Origin: Promethearchaeota archaeon
Lineage (GTDB): Archaea; Asgardarchaeota; Lokiarchaeia; Sigynarchaeales; SOKP01
DNA length: 17,848 nucleotides
Direction: 5' to 3'
Assembly: GCA_030605085.1 (NCBI GenBank)
Contig: JAUWBH010000124.1
Location: 1 to 17,848 of the forward strand
The translations under genes were made by a program, and so were the position numbers. Below the pieces are notes generated by a model. It did no database searches, was not told the DNA's origin, and was given only the letters and a program-made list of their open reading frames with translations. Shown here one piece after another: positions 5,571-13,097 of this stretch (position 1 is its first letter; the number at the start of each line of letters is the position of its first letter).

Positions 5571-6287
5571 TCAAAAAAACTCAGTTATACTTATTTGAGT
5601 AGCTGAAGGTTTTATTAACCTTTTGAAAGAATATCCCGACACATTAGTAATGATTTCCTTTACTTTTTCTGACACTTCGTCTGGAGTTGAATTATCGGTA
5701 TTAAGGATGAAAATTTTATTTTTTTCTTTTTTATTTAATAAAACCTGATTATAATAAGAGAGAATTTTAAGTAGATATTCCTTTTCTGATTCGTTCCATT
5801 CACGCCTTATTTTTTCTAAAGAGCCCCTTTGTACAATTCTTTTTAAAATAGTATCGGGGTCAGCAGATATATAAATAATGTAGTCTTCTCTCCATTTAAT
5901 CGAATTATAATGGTCAAAAATAAGTTTATAATCTTTTTCTTTTAATTTTAGACTTTTTGAATAGATCAGAACGCACATTGGTGTTCTATCCAAGATAATA
6001 ATTCTTCCGTTATACTTATTATCGTAATTCAAAACATTTTGATTTCGTTTTATCATTTGCTGAAGAAAATGAAGTTCGCTTCTAAAAGCAATTTGTTTAT
6101 CAGAAGAACCAAAAGGAAAAGGGGGAATTTTTACATACCTCTCAGGAAAAAATTTAAATTTTTTATCATCTTCACCTTTTTTTTTCAGAATATTAAAAAT
6201 CGTTATTTTACCAACTCCATGAGCACCCGCAATTGATATAACGAGGTTATCCTTACTTCCTTTATTTCGATAAATCCGTTTACTCAA
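5571..6287 (-). CDS. P-loop (deoxy)nucleotide kinase-like protein with C-terminal PIP box
   Basis: This is a P-loop NTPase resembling the thymidylate/deoxynucleoside kinase group (238 aa). The phosphate loop is at 21-29 (GAHGVGKIT), a DR[ST]-type Walker B element at 99-102 (LDRT), and a LID-like basic segment at about 150-163 (RIVQRGS...R). The usual Ser/Thr directly after the P-loop Lys27 is Ile28 (ATA, one transition from ACA), so metal coordination may be altered. The last eight residues, QISITEFF (231-238), match the PCNA-interacting consensus Q-x-x-[ILM]-x-x-aromatic-aromatic, suggesting tethering to the sliding clamp at replication or repair sites. The start is a TTG at 6285-6287: an in-frame TAA lies 9 bases upstream and GGAG lies 9 bases before the TTG. 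Substrate unknown; nucleotide supply, or polynucleotide kinase-like end processing, is possible. Family level sure, exact activity not. Confidence 0.75.
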   Translation of the reverse strand: MSKRIYRNKGSKDNLVISIAGAHGVGKITIFNILKKKGEDDKKFKFFPERYVKIPPFPFGSSDKQIAFRSELHFLQQMIKRNQNVLNYDNKYNGRIIILDRTPMCVLIYSKSLKLKEKDYKLIFDHYNSIKWREDYIIYISADPDTILKRIVQRGSLEKIRREWNESEKEYLLKILSYYNQVLLNKKEKNKIFILNTDNSTPDEVSEKVKEIITNVSGYSFKRLIKPSATQISITEFF

Positions 6288-6404
6288 CCTTTTTTACTCC
6301 AAACGATCTAAAAAGAGTTGTAATTGCGTAATATGAATTAAATAATAATAATCAATTTTTAATGCTAAGAGATAATTGATTTTTTTTAAATAAAAAATTT
6401 AATA

Positions 6405-6510
6405 TTAGTGGAATAACCTTTTCTTTGTGTCATTCTTGTTTCGTTGTAAAGCTTGGAGTTTTGTAGAAACCTACCAATTTTTATAAACAATCGTAAGGTT
6501 AGTGGAATAA
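6405..6510. repeat. 12-base direct repeat flanking the 3' side of the CPBP gene
   Basis: TTAGTGGAATAA occurs at 6405-6416 and again at 6499-6510, 94 bases apart. The second copy directly abuts the stop codon of the minus-strand gene at 6511. The sequence between the copies holds no gene. This may be a duplicated regulatory or termination element, or a small duplication scar. No inverted terminal repeats were seen. Confidence 0.4.
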
Positions 6511-7617
6511 TTAAGGAAAAAGAATTAAAAAGATTACAATACTTTGGTATAAAATGCTCGCTATAATCGTGTTATATATGTTTCCGTTTATTTCATAAAG
6601 AATTCCCAATAATAAAAAGACTAAGAAATTCAGTATAAAAAAAATAAAACCAAAAGGAAAAGCAAATACAATATATAATCCTGCGTACACTAAAGCAACA
6701 ATGAGGATTACTATTAGTTTTCCTTTCACATTAATTTTACTATCTTCGATTTTTTCTTTTAAAGTGTTATGTAAAACACCTCTAAATACTATTTCTGTTG
6801 AAATTACTTGAATACTGATAATAATCAATAGTAATATCTTCCATATAATGTCAGCATTTCGAATTACAGCATTTTCTTCTTCAATATAACCAGAAATATT
6901 GAAAAATTCTACCCCAATATCCACAAAGAAAGTAATGATGAGATTTGAGAATAAATTTATTGCTATTAATCCTAATCCTCCAACAATTCCAATAACGAAA
7001 GCTAAAGCAATTTTTTTCGAGTCAGAAAAAAAACCTAGCTTTTTGATATCGTGTTTATGGGAAAAAATATAATATAAAGGAAAAATTCCAAGCACGATGC
7101 CTGGTATCTGTGCTAAAAGAATCATAAAAATATTTAATTCAACATCGCCAGTTCCTATTTGGGTCCATAAGAACATGATCATTAAGATATAGACGGTAAA
7201 ATAGAATAACAAACTATTTGTAAATACGTTAAAACCTTCTTTTACATTCCACGAATCTTTCCTTATTCGATATTTTTCTTCAGACTCAAGTTTCTTTTTA
7301 GTAAAAATAAAACCGGGACTCCTACTCGGTATTTGCTTTTCATACTCAGGAATCTTTTCTAAACGAGTATTACATATAGGACATTGTTCAAGAACGACAG
7401 AAGTAATTACGGAGCCGCATCCTGAACATTTTCGTGAGATTTCTAATTTCCCTCTCGAAACTGGTTTATCTGATATTTTTTCTTGTTGAGCTCTATCTTC
7501 AGTAGGTTTCACTTTAATGCCTAATTTGCCGCATTTGGGACAATAAACTTGTCCTTTGTCTAATTTAGCGCCACAATGTACGCAATATTTGACTATTCTA
7601 TCGCTTTTTTCCGACAT
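6511..7617 (-). CDS. Zinc-ribbon plus CPBP (CAAX protease-like) membrane protein, probably inactive
   Basis: Two zinc ribbons open this 368-residue protein: Cys12, 15, 26 and 29, then Cys64, 67, 79 and 82. A linker leads to about eight membrane segments (from about residue 131 to the end) with the layout of the CPBP/Abi (Rce1-like) intramembrane protease family. Active members have EExxxR, FxxxH and HxxxN motifs. Here they read TEIVFR (274-279), YAGLY (311-315) and SILYQ (354-358), so the first Glu, both His and the Asn are replaced by Thr, Tyr, Ser and Gln. Proteolysis is therefore unlikely; a membrane scaffold or binding role is a better guess. Zinc-ribbon/membrane fusions are common among archaeal proteins of this type. 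The start is ATG, with no clear ribosome-binding site. The gene is divergent from the UroD-like gene, sharing a 156-base promoter region. Fold call good, function open. Confidence 0.8.
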   Translation of the reverse strand: MSEKSDRIVKYCVHCGAKLDKGQVYCPKCGKLGIKVKPTEDRAQQEKISDKPVSRGKLEISRKCSGCGSVITSVVLEQCPICNTRLEKIPEYEKQIPSRSPGFIFTKKKLESEEKYRIRKDSWNVKEGFNVFTNSLLFYFTVYILMIMFLWTQIGTGDVELNIFMILLAQIPGIVLGIFPLYYIFSHKHDIKKLGFFSDSKKIALAFVIGIVGGLGLIAINLFSNLIITFFVDIGVEFFNISGYIEEENAVIRNADIIWKILLLIIISIQVISTEIVFRGVLHNTLKEKIEDSKINVKGKLIVILIVALVYAGLYIVFAFPFGFIFFILNFLVFLLLGILYEINGNIYNTIIASILYQSIVIFLILFP

Positions 7618-7667
7618 AATCTGTTAAAAATTAAATTTAATTTATATCTATAAAAATAATTTATGAT

Positions 7668-7762
7668 GATATAATATAATTTGTATCTTCTTTAACATTG
7701 TGAAATAAAAATTATTTAATTTAACATTAAATTTTCACCTAACAGTTGATATAATATAATTT
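7668..7762. promoter_or_regulatory. Divergent promoter region with a repeated TATA-like 15-mer
   Basis: GATATAATATAATTT occurs at 7668-7682 and at 7748-7762, 80 bases apart, in the gap between the divergent CPBP-like (-) and UroD-like (+) genes. Each contains a good TATA-box match. The second lies only 12 bases before the UroD-like ATG, too close to serve a start site upstream of that ATG, so it may be a regulatory decoy or protein site. The first is the better promoter candidate for the plus strand. Inferred. Confidence 0.35.
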
Positions 7763-7773
7763 TTGAAAATAAA

Positions 7774-8943
7774 ATGAATAGAAGAGAAAGAGTAAAAAGA
7801 GCATTTCATTTTCAAAGACCAGATAGAGTGCCTTTCATTGGTTTGACGATACAATCCGATTTTTATCCTATAGAACCAAATGAACCAATATCTTGGCAAC
7901 CTGAAAATTATCCTCCGCATCCATTTGGAGGTGATACTACAATTAAGAATGCTGCCTATCGAAAACATATTTACGATTGGAAAAAAGAAATTAGAGAGAA
8001 TTTAGAATATTCTGAAAATTGGTGGGAACAGCCTCATGATAGCACGGACGAGTTTGGCGTTATATGGAGATCTTCTGGAACTGAAAGTGGCGATAAAACA
8101 AAAGGTCACCCACATAAAGGACCATTTCAGGATGAAGGTAATGGTGAAGGATGGGATAATTTTTACGATTTTGAATTTCCAAATGCTTCTGATCCCCTAC
8201 GTTATAAATATATACAAACGGGAAGATGGAAAGAAATATGCGAAGATAGATATCTCCTGGGTTCAGTAAACACAAGCGGAATATTTAATAAATGCTCTCA
8301 ATTAAGGGGCTTTAGCGAATTATTAATCGATCTGGTAAGAAATAGACATTCTAAGAAATTACATCAATTAATTAATTCCATTCTCTCGTTTAATTTAACA
8401 ATAATAGAAAAGTTAAAAGAACATTGCCCCCCTTTGGATTCTATTTTTGTTACAGATGACTTTGGTACTCAAAAATCAGCGTTTGTAAGTCCAAGAATAT
8501 ATAGAAAGTTCTTTAAAGAACCGTATAAGAAAATGGTTGATTTGACTCATGAGCTAAATATGGATTTTATTCTTCATTCCTGTGGCGATGTTCTTGGTTT
8601 ACTTCCTGAATTTGTTGATGTTGGTATAGATGTTATGGAATTTGATAGTCCTCACATGACTGGTGTTGAAAATTTCAAAAAATATACCGAAGAAAGGAAA
8701 TTAGCATTTTGGCTCTCTTCCAACATACAATCAACATTCATAAGTGGTACTCCTAAAGATATTGAAGATGAGATTAAGTATTATATTAAAGAAGTAGGTA
8801 ATAATGAGGGAGGGCTTGCTATTTACGAATATACTGATTATGATGCAATAAATGCTCCAAAAAGAAATGTCAGAGCACAAAGAAAAGCAATATTAAAATG
8901 GGGGAATTATAACGAGAATGGGGTTATAGAGTGGGTTGCGTAA
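7774..8943 (+). CDS. Uroporphyrinogen decarboxylase/MtaA-family methyltransferase-like protein (389 aa)
   Basis: This is a TIM-barrel protein of the UroD superfamily, which includes heme-pathway decarboxylases and corrinoid:coenzyme M methyltransferases (MtaA/MtbA). The N-terminus, MNRRERVKRAFHFQRPDRVP, is the family opening and fixes the ATG start. The motif DDFGTQKSAFVSPRIYRKFF at about 228-247 and the HSCG motif at 268-271 (His268, Cys270) follow the methyltransferase pattern. The third zinc-ligand Cys that MtaA-type enzymes carry near the C-terminus is not seen (the corresponding region reads GGLAIYEYTDY), so zinc-dependent methyl transfer may be lost or modified. Archaea of this type carry many UroD-like paralogues of unknown substrate, so heme synthesis should not be assumed. 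The luciferase-like gene follows on the same strand after 111 bases. Superfamily sure, reaction unsure. Confidence 0.85.
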   Translation: MNRRERVKRAFHFQRPDRVPFIGLTIQSDFYPIEPNEPISWQPENYPPHPFGGDTTIKNAAYRKHIYDWKKEIRENLEYSENWWEQPHDSTDEFGVIWRSSGTESGDKTKGHPHKGPFQDEGNGEGWDNFYDFEFPNASDPLRYKYIQTGRWKEICEDRYLLGSVNTSGIFNKCSQLRGFSELLIDLVRNRHSKKLHQLINSILSFNLTIIEKLKEHCPPLDSIFVTDDFGTQKSAFVSPRIYRKFFKEPYKKMVDLTHELNMDFILHSCGDVLGLLPEFVDVGIDVMEFDSPHMTGVENFKKYTEERKLAFWLSSNIQSTFISGTPKDIEDEIKYYIKEVGNNEGGLAIYEYTDYDAINAPKRNVRAQRKAILKWGNYNENGVIEWVA

Positions 8944-9054
8944 ATGTGTACAACTGAAAATTTCAAGATATTTAGATTTTAAGCGTTAAAAAAGAATTTA
9001 TTTCTGTTTGTATTTTTCAAAATATCTTAAATTTTATAAGAAGAAGATTAAAAA

Positions 9055-10167
9055 ATGGATGATATGAAGTTTGGAATCCAGTTATTTTACTCAAATTCAT
9101 ATGATTTTGTCAGAAAGAAGGCAATTTCTGCAAATAAAGAAAATTGGGATTCTATTTGGCTTCCAGATCATTTGAGTGGTATTCCTGGAGCTGCAATAGA
9201 CGATTTTTTAAATTTATGGCCAATGTTTGGGTCGTTCGCAGAAATAATTAAAGGAAAAACTTTAGGGTCGGCGATAACTGATCCACATAGGTACCATCCT
9301 GCAGTTCTCGCTCAATTGGCTACATCAATAAATCATATTACTGGAGGTAAATTCATTTTAGGTATAGGTGCTGGGGAGGGTATGAATTTAAAAGCATATA
9401 ACATTCCATATGATCATGTTCTTTCTAAAATGACCGAATCCATTAAGTTAATAAAATTATTCTGGAACAAAGGTAAAAGAGTAACTTTTAAGGGTAAATT
9501 TTATCAAACGAAAAAAGCAGTGTTGCTTCCTAAACCTATATCAGAAATCCCTATTTGGGTGGCTGCGAATGGTCCGAAAACTAGAGAAATGACAGCAGAT
9601 ATTGCAGATGGTTGGATGCCTATAGGATTATTCTCGGAGGTTTATAAAACTTTTAAAGAACAAATGGTTAAAATTATTGAAAATAATGGGAGGGATATAT
9701 CTAAATTCACATTTGGAATATTCCATCGTATTTATATTAACGACGATGAAAAAAAAATAATTGAACAGATCAAAGGTAACAAAATGAGTATGTTAATGCA
9801 ACCTAGATTAATAAAAGAATTGGGATATTGGAAAGAAGAATTCGACGAATTATATTGCGAAGCAACGGGTTATAAATGCGACGAAATGAGTATACTCAAG
9901 ATTGATAGAGAAGATATTGGAAAATTTGATGTGAATAAATTGTCTACAATAATAAGCGAAATACCAGATAAAGAAATACGAGAAAATTTAATGATAGGAC
10001 CGAAAGAAGAAATTATAAAAAAAATCCAAAAATATGTTGAGGCAGGAGCTCAGTATTTCATTTTTGAGTTTGTGAACGGTGCATCGAGTAAGAATGCTCC
10101 TTTTACTTATTGGGATGTATCTCGAATCGTAAGTGAGGAAATAATTCCATTATTTAAGAACTCGTAA
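9055..10167 (+). CDS. Luciferase-like (LLM) F420/flavin-dependent oxidoreductase
   Basis: This belongs to the bacterial luciferase-like superfamily that includes F420-dependent methylenetetrahydromethanopterin reductase (Mer) and F420-dependent dehydrogenases. Family motifs are WLPDH at 35-39, TDPHRYHPAVLAQLA at 75-89, GGKFILGIGAGEGMN at 97-111 and IPIWVAANGPKT with DIADGWMP at 165-189. The 370-residue length is somewhat longer than typical Mer, through an added charged section (about 225-310). The substrate cannot be assigned; the cofactor is probably F420 in an archaeon. ATG 9055 is used; ATG 9064 (MKFGIQ) is an equally good start by family alignment. It follows the UroD-like gene on the same strand, hinting at linked one-carbon or demethylation chemistry. 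Its last 14 bases overlap the 3' end of the convergent GH57 gene. Confidence 0.85.
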   Translation: MDDMKFGIQLFYSNSYDFVRKKAISANKENWDSIWLPDHLSGIPGAAIDDFLNLWPMFGSFAEIIKGKTLGSAITDPHRYHPAVLAQLATSINHITGGKFILGIGAGEGMNLKAYNIPYDHVLSKMTESIKLIKLFWNKGKRVTFKGKFYQTKKAVLLPKPISEIPIWVAANGPKTREMTADIADGWMPIGLFSEVYKTFKEQMVKIIENNGRDISKFTFGIFHRIYINDDEKKIIEQIKGNKMSMLMQPRLIKELGYWKEEFDELYCEATGYKCDEMSILKIDREDIGKFDVNKLSTIISEIPDKEIRENLMIGPKEEIIKKIQKYVEAGAQYFIFEFVNGASSKNAPFTYWDVSRIVSEEIIPLFKNS

Positions 10168-11440
10168 ATTTTTTATTTTTGTAGTATTTTCTGAGATTTT
10201 TTTTAGTAATAATATATAATTCCATTAATAATAAACCATGATAATAGGAAATTGAATCGAAATAACCTTCTCCGGCTTCAATCCCTGCATGTTCTAACGC
10301 AAGCTGAGCGTTGAGCGCGGCTTTCATCAAAAGTTCAATTCCTTTATAAATTAAATTCGGACTCCACATCCCATTTTGAGGATTGGCCCACCATGTAGGA
10401 CACGAATGAAGTCCTCTATCATAAAACCATCTAGCGGTGTTATAATAATTTTCCACCTCCCATTTCTCTGTTAAATCTAAATTATCGGCCAGATCCATTA
10501 AGTTAATTAAACTTTTGACAATTTTCCAGTAATATTTATGAATATTATTATCAGGATGGTTCCATAAAGGATATGGTATTTCATTTAGAAGATCATTATA
10601 AGTTGTGCTCCAACTCGATTCTTTTGGGATAATCGCTTTTTTGACAATTGGGAAGTATTGGTCTAAATCGGAAATAAAAATTGTTTCAATATCATCTTTT
10701 TCTGCTATTAATTCTAATGTTTTCTCTAAGAATACTTTCTCATAGTTCTTAATATGATGCCCGAATGTCTCCCCATCCATAGCAGTTAAAATATATGTAT
10801 CATTTTTGTAATCCCGCTTTTTATCCTTATATTTTTTCTTTATATCTTTAATAAATTCTTTTGCTGTGATTTTTTTAAAAGAGATTTTATTACTTAAAAT
10901 GTCATCTCTAAAAAATAATTGAAGTCCATTTGGGGAGCTAAAAATTTTATCGTAAGGCCAGTCAACTCCGCTTTCTTCTACTGGATACGCAATACCACTC
11001 TGAATTACCCATTTATATCCAAGTTCCCGTACAATTTTCGCAACCTTAGAAGAAATTGCCAATTCAGGAGGGAAAAAACCTTTTCTTTCCCAAATGTTGC
11101 CAAATTCTTTTTTATTAATTTCTTCATTCATTCGAATTTGATGATAAGCTTCTTTTTTAGGGATTAATGGAAGAATAGGGTGAAATTTTGCAGTGCCCAC
11201 TATTTCAATTTTATTTTCGGAAACTAAATTTTTTAATAGCTCCATTGTATCACCTAAATCATAATCGTACAACATTTCAATAAGCACCCCGTTTATGTTC
11301 AAAGTAAATTTCGCATTATCATGCTGTTCGAGAATAGAGAATAAAGTTTTATAACATTCTTTATTGATTACTCGTAATATTTTAATATCTTGGGTTGGCG
11401 GTTGATAGATATGAAGTAATGGAGCCCAATATGTTGTCAT
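10154..11440 (-). CDS. Glycoside hydrolase family 57 (DUF1957-like) protein (428 aa)
   Basis: This is a GH57-type alpha-glucan-acting enzyme (amylase, branching or transferase class). The five family landmarks are recognisable: HIYQPP at 10-15; NINGVL at 48-53; GTAKFHPILPL at 82-92; GFFPPELA at 121-128 with Glu126 as the likely nucleophile; and TAMDGETFGHH at 219-229 with Asp222 as the likely acid/base. The C-terminal domain has the usual Trp-rich CPTWWANPQNGMW stretch. No signal peptide is visible, so it probably acts in the cytoplasm on stored glycogen or oligosaccharides. The start is ATG without an obvious ribosome-binding site. It is a single gene, convergent with and overlapping the luciferase-like gene by 14 bases, and divergent from the amidase. 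All catalytic positions are intact. Family sure, exact glycan specificity not. Confidence 0.88.
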   Translation of the reverse strand: MTTYWAPLLHIYQPPTQDIKILRVINKECYKTLFSILEQHDNAKFTLNINGVLIEMLYDYDLGDTMELLKNLVSENKIEIVGTAKFHPILPLIPKKEAYHQIRMNEEINKKEFGNIWERKGFFPPELAISSKVAKIVRELGYKWVIQSGIAYPVEESGVDWPYDKIFSSPNGLQLFFRDDILSNKISFKKITAKEFIKDIKKKYKDKKRDYKNDTYILTAMDGETFGHHIKNYEKVFLEKTLELIAEKDDIETIFISDLDQYFPIVKKAIIPKESSWSTTYNDLLNEIPYPLWNHPDNNIHKYYWKIVKSLINLMDLADNLDLTEKWEVENYYNTARWFYDRGLHSCPTWWANPQNGMWSPNLIYKGIELLMKAALNAQLALEHAGIEAGEGYFDSISYYHGLLLMELYIITKKNLRKYYKNKKFTSS

Positions 11441-11626
11441 AATAAAATTTGCACTTAAAAATTAAATTTGATACCTTTTATTAAATGTAATTATCTTTTA
11501 TAATCAATTTATGAATTTAATTATATTGAAAAATTAAGAAATTCATATAAATCTCAACAAATAATTATTTATATTACATTCGATCTATTTAATTATAATT
11601 CAATTATACTAAAGAATATGAGATAA

Positions 11627-13042
11627 ATGAATAAGGAAGAAATTTGCTTCATGTCTGCTTGCGAAATGTTGAAAGCAATCAAAAATCAAGAGCTTAGTTC
11701 TCTAGAAATAACGGAAACAATTATCGAAAGGATTGAAAAGGTTAATCCAATAATTAATGCTTACTGTACTCCTACTTTTGATTTAGCCAGAGAAATGGCA
11801 AAAAAAGCTGATGATGCAGTCAAAAAGGGCGAAATATTAGGGTCCTTACACGGCATACCAACTTCAATTAAAGATTTAAATTTAACCAAAGGAATCAGAA
11901 CGACATTTGGGAGCAAAATCTATGAGAACTATATTCCAGATGAAGATAACGTTTGTGTAACACGATTAAAGGAAGCTGGGATCGTAATCTTAGGAAAAAC
12001 TAATACTCCTGAGTTTGGATACGCTGGCATAACGGATAATAAAATATTTGGTCCTACAAAAAATCCTTGGAATTTATATAGGACTTCAGGAGGTTCAAGT
12101 GGAGGTGCTGCCGCAGCAGTATCTAGTGGCATAAGTCCCCTAGCATTAGGAAGTGATGGTGGCGGAAGTATTAGACATCCTGCTACTTTTTGCGGGGTAT
12201 ATGGGATTAAACCACAATATGGCAGAGTCCCAGAATATCCAAAAAGAGGTGTATCTTTTTTTTTATCACAGAGAGGTCCAATAGTTAGATATGTTGAAGA
12301 TGCTGCTTTAATGCTTGATGTTTTAAAAGGACCATATGAACTGGATAGAAATACCTTACCAAGACAAAATATCAATTATTTTGAGAGCATCAAGGAAAAA
12401 CCGGACAAACTCAAGATTGGTTATACTTTAAATCTTGGATATGCGAAAATAATTGACTCAGATGTAGAAAAGTGTATTGTCGATTCCGTTCAAAAATTCG
12501 AAAGTTTAGGATGGTCTATAGAACCCGCAAATCTGAAATTGAAAAACCTCTTTTTTGCATTTGTTACTCTGTATACAGTCTGTTATGCATACAACTTTAA
12601 GCCTTATTTAGAAAAGTGGAGAGATAAATTGGATCCTGATCTTCTTAAACTGATTGATGCTGGTATGACTTATTCCGGATTAAATGTAATGAAAGCCATG
12701 GCTCAACGCATTAAATTTTACGAAAAAATGTGCAATGTGTTTAGAAAATATGATATCTTAATAACACCTACGGTTGCGATACCGGCATTTGAGTTAGGAA
12801 TGATGTTCCCTCCTACAATTAACGGGAAAGGAGTGGGACCAACATCATGGATGCCGTTTACCTTTCCATTTAACATGACTGGTCATCCAGCTGCGACAAT
12901 TCCATGCGGTTGGTCAAAAGAGGGGTTACCAATAGGTATGCAAATCATAGGTCCAAGATTTGACGAATTAACCGTATTGCAAGTTTCAAAAGCCTTCGAG
13001 GAAATAGCACCATGGCAAGATAAAAAACCCCAGTTATTATAA
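11627..13042 (+). CDS. Amidase signature family hydrolase (GatA-like)
   Basis: This is an amidase-signature enzyme (471 aa) that hydrolyses amide bonds through a Ser-cisSer-Lys triad. Lys82 (in TSIKDL), cis-Ser157 (TSGGSSGG at 153-160) and nucleophile Ser181 (GGSIRHPA) are all present; the 24-residue spacing between the two serines is normal. The C-terminal FNMTGHPAATIPCGW and GLPIGMQIIG segments are also typical. GatA, the glutaminase subunit of the tRNA amidotransferase, is in this family. However, no gatB/gatC neighbours are present, and a stand-alone amidase of unknown substrate is more likely. ATG 11627 is the only good start; an ATG at 11618 in the same frame hits a stop after one codon. 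TATA-like AATTATAATTC lies at about 11591-11601. The gene is divergent from GH57 and convergent with DHQ synthase. Confidence 0.9.
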   Translation: MNKEEICFMSACEMLKAIKNQELSSLEITETIIERIEKVNPIINAYCTPTFDLAREMAKKADDAVKKGEILGSLHGIPTSIKDLNLTKGIRTTFGSKIYENYIPDEDNVCVTRLKEAGIVILGKTNTPEFGYAGITDNKIFGPTKNPWNLYRTSGGSSGGAAAAVSSGISPLALGSDGGGSIRHPATFCGVYGIKPQYGRVPEYPKRGVSFFLSQRGPIVRYVEDAALMLDVLKGPYELDRNTLPRQNINYFESIKEKPDKLKIGYTLNLGYAKIIDSDVEKCIVDSVQKFESLGWSIEPANLKLKNLFFAFVTLYTVCYAYNFKPYLEKWRDKLDPDLLKLIDAGMTYSGLNVMKAMAQRIKFYEKMCNVFRKYDILITPTVAIPAFELGMMFPPTINGKGVGPTSWMPFTFPFNMTGHPAATIPCGWSKEGLPIGMQIIGPRFDELTVLQVSKAFEEIAPWQDKKPQLL

Positions 13043-13044
13043 TC

Positions 13045-13072
13045 ATTTATTTGAAATTCTAGCATAATAAAT
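13045..13072. terminator. Weak hairpin between convergent amidase and DHQ synthase genes
   Basis: ATTTATT (13045-13051) and AATAAAT (13066-13072) form a 7-bp A/T-only stem in the 55-base gap between the two convergent stop codons. It is a possible bidirectional termination region, but is weak because it has no G-C pairs. Confidence 0.25.
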
Positions 13073-13097
13073 AAGTAAAATGTTCAAAACTTCATGC

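Noticed and set aside
7774..8943. Heme-pathway uroporphyrinogen decarboxylase (hemE)
   Set aside because: The HSCG motif and opening sequence fit the methyltransferase-like branch, and no other heme genes are nearby.
11929..12375. 148-codon open frame on the minus strand
   Set aside because: It lies wholly inside the amidase gene, whose catalytic motifs are intact; its translation shows no recognisable motif, so it is a shadow frame.
11627..13042. Glutamyl-tRNA(Gln) amidotransferase subunit A (gatA) as a firm call
   Set aside because: The amidase triad is shared by many enzymes, and no gatB, gatC, gatD or gatE gene is nearby; kept as a general amidase.
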